DNA of 21,498 bases, taken from JARRQB01 sp965368585 (GTDB taxonomy: Bacteria > Pseudomonadota > Gammaproteobacteria > Chromatiales > Chromatiaceae). The stretch is from contig CBDUNM010000084.1 of NCBI GenBank assembly GCA_965368585.1, forward strand, positions 1-21,498, given 5' to 3'. Within the stretch, counting starts at the first letter, position 1. The number at the start of each line of letters is the position of its first letter. This document shows positions 16,203-21,498 of the stretch, piece by piece. The notes under the pieces were generated by a model, which was not told where the DNA came from, searched no databases, and saw only the letters and a list, made by a program, of their open reading frames with translations. Made by a program: the position numbers and the translations under genes.

Positions 16203-17523
16203 CGAGATCGTAGAGCTGGCCGGATTGAATTTTCGCGCGATCGAGCGCGTCCAAAATCACGGCGTCCGGGTCAATTTGCACCGGGAATATGAAACGACCC
16301 GCCCGCAAGTCCTGACGTTCCAATGCAAGCTTGACTTCCTTGTGGACATAGCTTTCGTCTCGTTCGGACAGCGCGTGGCTTTGCAAGACCACGAAGTAAT
16401 CGACCTCCTTGGTGATCGCATCCTCGAGGGTATCATTCCAACGCGCACCAAACCTTAGCCCTTCGGAATCGATCCAAGGGCATAGCCCCTCATCGCGCAG
16501 GCGAGCGAACAGTTGCCCGGCAAACTCTTCGTTTTCTTTGACGTAAGAAATAAATACGCTCGGTCCATCGGTTGCTGCCTCTTCTACACTCTGCCGTGCG
16601 GCCATGCTCGCGACAGGGGCGTCGTCTGGGCTGCGCGCGCTCCAGCGGCGATACAGTTCTTCGACAAAATCGTAGAACCCCGAATCGATCCATTTAAGTG
16701 CGTTGTACCCGAGCTCGTTGTAGAACAGTACGCTTTCATTGAAACGTTCGGTAAACCCGGATTGATCTCCGCTTGTCGGTGGATTCTCTAGCGCGAAAGA
16801 TTTTGCTGATTTACTCAAATTGAGGACGTGGAACAGGATCCGCAGGTGGTAATCGACCAGGCCAAAGCCCAGAAAAAGGAAATTTTGCTCGCTGAACAGG
16901 TTATGCAGGTCTACCGGCAGGCCGGGGTCTCCCGCAACCACCGCCTTGAGGAAGTCGAGCAGGTCGTTCTCGGTAATCACGAACGAGTTAGGCTCATCCA
17001 ACGATCCGTACAGCCGATAAACTACTGGTTGTTCAACCGTTCCCAGGTCGCCCAGCGTCGGCGTGCGGTCTCCCTTGAACTCGTAAGCCCTGACCTTCGG
17101 GCGCTTACCGACTTGCCGCAAGTAATGCTCCAACGACAAATCATGTCGTGAAGTCACATACAACGGGAAGGGGAGGCTAGCCAAGTGTCGGAAGGTCGCG
17201 TCGTCGCATTGGCCGAGCTGGTTTTCATGCGCCTGGTAGAAACGCTCGGTTTCCATCATCAGCGTGTCTCTGCTCAAATGATTCTGGAATATCTGCGCGC
17301 AAAGGCTGAGATTTTTCGGGCTTGCGACCGCAATACCTTGTTCTTCGAGCAGAATTTCCGCCAGCTCCTGCGATAGTTCCGCAGTGAGGCATCGCGTGCT
17401 GTTAATTTGGTTCACCACGCCGAGTTCTGGTCCCAGCAACGGGACGCATTTACCGCGTTCGATACTTCGCAGTAAGACCTCCCATTCTCGGTCACGGATT
17501 TCAGAAGATGCGACAGCAGACAT
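16138..17523 (-). CDS. SIR2-like + TIR domain protein, putative immune effector
   Basis: 461 residues from the ATG at 17521-17523, chosen because a near-perfect GAGGTGG lies six bases upstream; the frame is open for 40 more codons without such support. Residues ~1-300 are SIR2-like: GKCVPLLGPEL (24-34, the nucleotide-loop position), YVTSRHDLSLEHYL (122-135), VVYRLYGSLDEP (167-178), VITENDLLDFL (182-192) and FLFLGFGLVDYHLRIL (216-231). Family members usually have a TN.D motif and a catalytic LHG; here these read SRHD and LYG. Residues ~321-455 are a TIR domain: PSVFISYVKENEEFAGQL (321-338), a BB-loop-like region with WIDSEGLRFG (350-359), and YVHKEVKLAL (392-401), where Glu396 sits at the catalytic position. 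TIR and SIR2 domains cleave or signal with NAD in bacterial immunity. It ends in an Arg-rich tail and overlaps or abuts the STAND gene, implying co-translation. Confidence 0.85.
   Translation of the reverse strand: MSAVASSEIRDREWEVLLRSIERGKCVPLLGPELGVVNQINSTRCLTAELSQELAEILLEEQGIAVASPKNLSLCAQIFQNHLSRDTLMMETERFYQAHENQLGQCDDATFRHLASLPFPLYVTSRHDLSLEHYLRQVGKRPKVRAYEFKGDRTPTLGDLGTVEQPVVYRLYGSLDEPNSFVITENDLLDFLKAVVAGDPGLPVDLHNLFSEQNFLFLGFGLVDYHLRILFHVLNLSKSAKSFALENPPTSGDQSGFTERFNESVLFYNELGYNALKWIDSGFYDFVEELYRRWSARSPDDAPVASMAARQSVEEAATDGPSVFISYVKENEEFAGQLFARLRDEGLCPWIDSEGLRFGARWNDTLEDAITKEVDYFVVLQSHALSERDESYVHKEVKLALERQDLRAGRFIFPVQIDPDAVILDALDRAKIQSGQLYDLDESVALLAKEIKREEQRRRRR
16145..16148 (-). promoter_or_regulatory. 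Ribosome binding site favouring a TTG start of the STAND gene
   Basis: GGAG on the minus strand, inside the last codons of the SIR2-TIR gene and eight bases before the TTG at 16134-16136. That start would place the STAND gene one base after the upstream TAG. The upstream ATG at 16200-16202 has no such site. Confidence 0.4.
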
Positions 17524-17529
17524 CGTTTT

Positions 17530-17536
17530 CCACCTC
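17530..17536 (-). promoter_or_regulatory. Strong ribosome binding site of the SIR2-TIR gene
   Basis: GAGGTGG on the minus strand, six bases before the ATG at 17521-17523. It decides the start of the SIR2-TIR gene against the longer open frame that reaches 17643. Confidence 0.75.
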
Positions 17537-17694
17537 GATTTGCGTTTGTGGAGAGACCTCGATAAGTCACTATTAGTAAGGTAGCCCATCGGAAGGGGTT
17601 GTTTCTGCCGCGAGAGGTACCAAGTGAGCGTCGATACCGGCATGAGTAATTTTTATGCAACGTGAACGCTCAATTGAGGACAGGCGTTGCGAAA

Positions 17695-17709
17695 CGCGCT
17701 CACAGCGCG
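17695..17709 (-). terminator. Possible weak terminator after the AI-2E permease gene
   Basis: CGCGCT (17695-17700) and AGCGCG (17704-17709) form a perfect six-bp stem with a three-base loop. On the minus strand it is followed by only TTTC. It lies 76 bases after the permease stop and before the SIR2-TIR gene, so it could separate the two transcription units. An AT-rich stretch at 17570-17660 with a TTGAGC (17668-17673) is a possible promoter zone for the immune cassette. Confidence 0.25.
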
Positions 17710-17785
17710 CGCCGACGGCTGGCCGCGCGGTCGCCGCCGTTGTTAATCGACGTTCGCACCGAGCTTGCAACGACCGGCTTCAGTT

Positions 17786-18901
17786 TCAGGGGATGTTGTC
17801 CGACAGTGACTGTTCCTCAACCCATTCCCGCCATACCGCCAGCAGAACCGATATCACAATAGGCCCGAGAAACAGGCCGATGAGTCCGAAGGCAGAGATA
17901 CCCCCCAGCACGGCGAACAGAACCAGGAGGTATGGAATCCGCGTGGCCGAGCTAATGACAAGCGGGCGTATCAGATTGTCGATTTGACTGACGACCAAGG
18001 CTCCCCACACCGCCAATCCAATCCCTTCCCAGGTTGCTCCCGTTGCCAGCAGCCAGACGCTAATGGACGCCCAGACAACCGTCGCACCAAAGGGAACAAG
18101 CGCGAGGAACATGGTGACTGCGCCGAGCAGAGCAGGGGCGGGCAAGCCGGCGACCCAGTATCCAAGACCCGCGATGAAGCCCTGCACAAGCGCCGTCAGG
18201 ATCAAGCCATAGAGTACCGCCCGCATGGTGTCGCCGATGGCATGCAGATAGCCTCTGGAGCGCGTGCCGAGAAGCCGCAAAAAGAGTCGGCGCGCCTGCC
18301 CGAGCAGAGACTCGCCATCTCGATAAAGGAAAAAAGCGGTTAGCAGTGCGAAGCCGAACTTGAATGCAGTACGACCGATATCACCGAGCACGGTAAGCGT
18401 TTCGTCCCCCCAGGATTTCACCCACTTTACAAATTGCTCGCGCAACGCGGCCGGATCTTGCGCGGCGTGCTCGATCAACCGTTCGATTTCCGGACCTATC
18501 GAAGGTATGTTTACGACGTACTGCGGCAGGATTTCCTTCCCTTGGCTGAGAAACTCGATGGACGCGGCGTAAACCGTGGGGATCTCCTCACGCAGCATGG
18601 CGATGACCCAAAGTATCGGCAGCGCGAAGGCACCTGCGAGCAGCAGCGTCATGAGGAGCGAACTAATATTGCGCCGTTCGTTGAGCAGCGCCCGCAGGCG
18701 GTAGTAGGCAGGCCAGGTCACATAGACGAGGATAATGGCCCACGCCACCGGTATGATGAACGGGAGTAGAATGAGATAACTGAAAAACAGCAGTCCCGCC
18801 AGGAAAAGCCCAAGTGCGAGGCGTACGCCGATCACTGTCGTAAAATCAGGGCCGGTCATTGGATCTTGACGTTCCTGCCAGGGATTTCTGAACAGGGACA
18901 T
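17786..18901 (-). CDS. AI-2E family transporter (PerM/YdiK/TqsA-like permease)
   Basis: 371 residues, within the family's usual length. It is a polytopic inner-membrane protein with about seven to eight hydrophobic helices. Two or three helices come early (FLAGLLFFSYLILLPFIIPV and neighbours), then a soluble insertion (~115-175, containing VVNIPSIGPEIERLIEH). A second helix group follows, with the family-typical ALVPFGATVVWASISVWLL and ALVVSQIDNLIRPLVIS, ending in GLIGLFLGPIVISVL. Members export small molecules such as autoinducer-2, or act in cation/proton exchange; the substrate here cannot be inferred. The ATG at 18899-18901 has no clear ribosome binding site, and an internal ATG at 18859 is an alternative. 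It is divergent from the SulP gene with only 60 bases between them. Confidence 0.9.
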   Translation of the reverse strand: MSLFRNPWQERQDPMTGPDFTTVIGVRLALGLFLAGLLFFSYLILLPFIIPVAWAIILVYVTWPAYYRLRALLNERRNISSLLMTLLLAGAFALPILWVIAMLREEIPTVYAASIEFLSQGKEILPQYVVNIPSIGPEIERLIEHAAQDPAALREQFVKWVKSWGDETLTVLGDIGRTAFKFGFALLTAFFLYRDGESLLGQARRLFLRLLGTRSRGYLHAIGDTMRAVLYGLILTALVQGFIAGLGYWVAGLPAPALLGAVTMFLALVPFGATVVWASISVWLLATGATWEGIGLAVWGALVVSQIDNLIRPLVISSATRIPYLLVLFAVLGGISAFGLIGLFLGPIVISVLLAVWREWVEEQSLSDNIP

Positions 18902-18961
18902 TATCTATGAGATTCGGGCGGGGAAGTCAACGCCAGGTCCAGTTTAGAAACCGCATATGAC

Positions 18962-21244
18962 ATGGGCGGTGTGCCACTTGCCCACAACGCTATGAACGCT
19001 ACGTCAGCACCAAACAGGGAGGCCATGGACCAAGGGGCCACGGATTCACCGTCACCCGAAGCCGGCCTGGTTGATCGATCGTTACCCGCTCAGGTGCGCG
19101 CGCCGGTTCGTTCGGCAACGCGGGATCTCCTGGGTGGGCTGGCGGGAAGCGGAGTAGCCCTGCCACAGTCCATGGCGCTGGGGGTGGCCCTGTTCGCCGG
19201 CATGGGGTTCGATTCCTCAACCGGCGCCCTGGCGGGTCTGATCGGGGCCGCCGCCCTGTCGCTGACCTCGGGCGCCGCCGGTGCCACCGTCGGCATGATC
19301 AGCGCACCCAACGGACCGGTCGTTATGCTACTCACCACCAGCCTGGCCTCGGTGGCGGCCAGCGGGATCACCGGCGATGGATTGATCCTGGCGCTGTTCA
19401 CAATTCTGGTGCTCATGGGTCTGTTCCAGTTCCTGCTGGGGGTTTCAGGCGGCGGACAACTCATAAAGTTCATCCCCTATCCCGCAGTCGCTGGACTCGT
19501 CACGGGCATTGGCGTGCTCATGATTTTATCGCAGTTCGAACCCTTGTTCGGCAGCGGTGCGGAGACGCTGGGTTCCGCCTGGGTGGCGTTTCCCGCCGCA
19601 ACCGCCCTGGTTACCTTTGCCGGTATCAATCTTGCCCCCCGAATTCTCCCGGCCGTTCCTGGGATCATAAGCGGAATCTTTATGGGGATCGGCGTGTTTC
19701 ACCTCATCCTGCTAGCAGCGCCGGGACCCGTACCGGAATCTTGGGTTGTGGGTAGGATACCCAGCTTCGATCTCGCCGCGTTCCACGTCGATTTCTCGGC
19801 CTTGACCAGCCTGCCATGGCAGATAATCTTGGTTTCGGCGCTTACCCTGGCAGTGCTTGCCTCGGCGGATTGTTTGTTGACGGCGGTTGTCGCCGACGAA
19901 GCGACCGGGGAGAGACACGATGCGCGCCGCGAACTGGCGGCGCAAGGTATCGGTCAGGTTTTAGCCGGGATATTGGGGGGCGTTGGTGGCGGGGGTACCA
20001 AAGGGTCCACGCTGGTCGCAATCAGATCCGGAGGGCGCCGTTGGGCCGCACTGGTTTCCGGCGCCACCTTTGTTACGCTTATTCTGTTTCTCGGGCCGGT
20101 GGGTCAGGTCTTGCCCCTTAGCGTGCTTGCCGGTGTGATTATATTCGTGGGCGCCGGCATGGTGGAGTGGAACATTGTTCACTGGCTGCGCCGGCCTCAA
20201 ACCCGTTTCGACGGCGCCGTGGCGTTACTCGTTATCGCCGTCACGCTAGCCTTTGGTCTGATGGTCGGCGTGGCCGTGGGCGTTCTGAGTTCCATTTTCC
20301 TGTTTCTGCGGCGGCTGGTGGCCGCCCCCGTTATCCACGAGAGGGCCACGGGCAAGGAGTGGCATTCGCTGCAATTTCGGACGGCGGTAGAGCGCGGCCT
20401 GCTAGAGGCACACGGCGATCGCATCGTCTATGTGGAATTGCGTGGCAACCTGTTTTTCGGCACTGCCGACCGCTTGTTCACCGAACTCCAACCCGACCTC
20501 GACCGGCCGGTGTGGATGATTATCAACATGCGGCGTGTCCAATACGTCGACATCTCGGGACTGCACCTGTTTCGCCAGATGATCAAGCGCCTGGACGCCC
20601 ATGGCGGTCAAATGCTTTACAGCAACGTGCGCAAGAGCGCGGTCGCCAAGCGCAAGATGCATAAGCTGCTGAATTGGCTGGGCCCCGAACCCGATCTGCC
20701 TAAAGTCAAAACGTTCAAGAGCACCGACGCAGCCCTGGAGCACGCAGAGAACGCGCTGCTGACCGCCTTGGGGCACCCTCCGGCATCGGGCAGCCAGCGG
20801 CTGGAAGCGGACGACAACGAGATTTTCCGAGGGATGAAACCCAAAACTCGGGACGCCGTCAAGAGCGTAATGCGTCCTTTGTCCCTGAAGCGGAAGCAGG
20901 CCGTGTTCAATTACGGCGAACCCGGCGACGCCATCTACCTGATTCTCCAGGGTGAAGTGGAGATGCGCCTTCCAACCCGAAAGTATCACTACAAGCGTCT
21001 CGGCAAGCAGCGGCCGGGTTCCTACTTTGGCGAAGCGGCTTTCCTGGATCCCGGACCCCGGTCTGCGACGGCCTTCGTCACCCAGGATGCAGAACTGCTG
21101 GTGATGGACCGTGCGGCCGTGGATGCTCTGGCCGAGAAGCGGCAACGCGAAGCGGGTCTGAGCGTGCTCTACGAGTTATGTTCGTCCCTTGCCCGGGACC
21201 TGCGCCAGACACGGGCGGAATTGCGGCGGCTGGAGCGTTGGTGA
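18962..21244 (+). CDS. SulP-family anion transporter with STAS and cyclic-nucleotide-binding domains
   Basis: 760 residues. The membrane domain (~50-455) has the SulP pattern: GVALPQSMALGVALFAG near the first helix, many Gly-rich helices and FIPYPAVAGLVTGIGVLMI (170-188). A STAS domain follows (~465-600) with VDISGLHLF (529-537) at the anti-sigma-antagonist-like phosphosite region. Last is a cNMP-binding fold (~615-735) with GEPGDAIYLILQGEVEM (652-668) and the phosphate cassette FGEAAFLDPGPRSATA (689-704). SulP proteins move sulfate, bicarbonate or other anions. Fusion to a nucleotide sensor suggests gating by cAMP, c-di-GMP or similar. The ATG at 18962 has no ribosome binding site; the ATG at 19025 is preceded by GGGAGG, very close, and is a credible start that would remove 21 residues. 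The stop overlaps the next gene by four bases. Confidence 0.92.
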   Translation: MGGVPLAHNAMNATSAPNREAMDQGATDSPSPEAGLVDRSLPAQVRAPVRSATRDLLGGLAGSGVALPQSMALGVALFAGMGFDSSTGALAGLIGAAALSLTSGAAGATVGMISAPNGPVVMLLTTSLASVAASGITGDGLILALFTILVLMGLFQFLLGVSGGGQLIKFIPYPAVAGLVTGIGVLMILSQFEPLFGSGAETLGSAWVAFPAATALVTFAGINLAPRILPAVPGIISGIFMGIGVFHLILLAAPGPVPESWVVGRIPSFDLAAFHVDFSALTSLPWQIILVSALTLAVLASADCLLTAVVADEATGERHDARRELAAQGIGQVLAGILGGVGGGGTKGSTLVAIRSGGRRWAALVSGATFVTLILFLGPVGQVLPLSVLAGVIIFVGAGMVEWNIVHWLRRPQTRFDGAVALLVIAVTLAFGLMVGVAVGVLSSIFLFLRRLVAAPVIHERATGKEWHSLQFRTAVERGLLEAHGDRIVYVELRGNLFFGTADRLFTELQPDLDRPVWMIINMRRVQYVDISGLHLFRQMIKRLDAHGGQMLYSNVRKSAVAKRKMHKLLNWLGPEPDLPKVKTFKSTDAALEHAENALLTALGHPPASGSQRLEADDNEIFRGMKPKTRDAVKSVMRPLSLKRKQAVFNYGEPGDAIYLILQGEVEMRLPTRKYHYKRLGKQRPGSYFGEAAFLDPGPRSATAFVTQDAELLVMDRAAVDALAEKRQREAGLSVLYELCSSLARDLRQTRAELRRLERW
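21232..21235 (+). promoter_or_regulatory. Ribosome binding site for the overlapping downstream gene
   Basis: GGAG within the last codons of the SulP gene, five bases before the GTG at 21241-21243. It supports a GTGA start/stop overlap and translational coupling. Confidence 0.5.
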
Positions 21245-21498
21245 GACTGACAAGACCCCGGACCCGGGTCGCGCTCAGGACGGTCGCCGAGGGGCCGGAC
21301 GGGAACTGGGACTGCGTACGGGTCGAGCAGATCTGCGCGAACCTGGATCTGCGCGTGTTCGCTGCGCGCCTGACCATCGTCAGGGAAGCCGACAACGACG
21401 GTGTGGAGGATGCACTCGACAATTGTCCAAGATTCGAAAACGCCGCTCAAACGGACACGGTCGCCGACGGGTTCGGAGACGGATGCGAGGCGTGTCAT
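21241..21498 (+). CDS. Protein with thrombospondin type-3-like Ca-binding repeat (3' end outside window)
   Basis: Partial gene: 86 codons, open to the right edge. The GTG start overlaps the SulP TGA (GTGA) and has GGAG five bases upstream. The recognisable part is DNDGVEDALDNCPRFENAAQ followed by DGFGDGCE. This matches the Asp-rich, Cys-paired pattern DxDGxxDxxDNCPxxxNxxQxDxDxDGxGDxCE of thrombospondin type-3 repeats, which bind calcium in secreted or surface proteins. The last five residues before the edge are CEACH, which also fits a c-type heme CxxCH motif; whether this is real cannot be judged from one copy. No signal peptide is visible after this GTG. An in-frame ATG at 21178, inside the SulP gene, is an alternative start but also gives no clear signal peptide. 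The function is unknown. Confidence 0.6.
   Translation, partial: MRLTRPRTRVALRTVAEGPDGNWDCVRVEQICANLDLRVFAARLTIVREADNDGVEDALDNCPRFENAAQTDTVADGFGDGCEACH

Noticed and set aside
20402..21145. 247-codon minus-strand frame
   Set aside because: Antisense to the STAS and cNMP domains of the SulP gene; shadow.
21169..21498. 109-codon minus-strand frame at the right edge
   Set aside because: The plus strand here encodes a clear thrombospondin type-3-like pattern with a ribosome binding site, so the minus frame is taken as the shadow.
1..21498. tRNA, rRNA, CRISPR arrays, prophage or intact insertion sequences
   Set aside because: Read through for cloverleaf-like sequences, regularly spaced short repeats, transposase motifs and flanking direct repeats; none convincing.

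Overview
The window reads as chromosome of a moderately GC-rich Gram-negative bacterium, most likely a gammaproteobacterium. This is inferred from the hexameric-type citrate synthase, the ExeA/GspA-type secretion ATPase, the SelO, Cfa and SulP proteins, and Shine-Dalgarno-led genes; no rRNA or tRNA is present to fix taxonomy.

Layout. (1) 1-1459, minus: the N-terminal 486 codons of an ExeA/GspA-like membrane-anchored AAA+ ATPase that runs off the left edge. (2) 1460-2236: about 780 bp without a convincing gene. (3) 2237-4370, minus: a decayed phosphoketolase (xfp) remnant directly abutting, and slightly overlapping, the 3' end of a dCACHE-PAS membrane sensor that has no output domain; this looks like a rearrangement scar. 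(4) 4863-7906, minus: glgC (ADP-glucose pyrophosphorylase) and gltA (citrate synthase), central-carbon and storage genes. (5) 8452-9942, plus: selO (protein AMPylase). (6) 10009-12485: cfa (cyclopropane fatty acid synthase, minus) divergent from a geranylgeranyl-reductase-like flavoprotein (plus) that carries a nine-G tract in its FAD-binding motif.

(7) 12732-17523, minus, is the most interesting part: a tightly linked two-gene cassette. The upstream gene encodes a 461-residue SIR2-like + TIR protein with a strong ribosome binding site. The downstream gene encodes a protein of about 1,150 residues: an nSTAND1-type P-loop NTPase, one transmembrane helix, coiled coils, and a C-terminal module of about 260 residues present twice (roughly 80% identical by eye). 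The genes overlap or abut. TIR and SIR2 domains are NAD-consuming or NAD-signalling effectors, and STAND ATPases are switch-like sensors, so this is a plausible immune (anti-phage or abortive-infection) system. Its unusual points are the transmembrane layout that would place a duplicated sensor outside the cytoplasm, and a SIR2-like domain that has lost the usual catalytic Asn and His while the TIR keeps its Glu.

(8) 17786-21498: an AI-2E-family permease (minus), divergent from a SulP-STAS-cNMP-binding anion transporter (plus). The transporter's stop codon overlaps the GTG start of a gene with a thrombospondin type-3-like calcium-binding repeat, which leaves the window on the right. The two genes cut by the window ends (1-1459 and 21241-21498) are open to the edge. 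No tRNA, rRNA, CRISPR array or intact insertion sequence was found.
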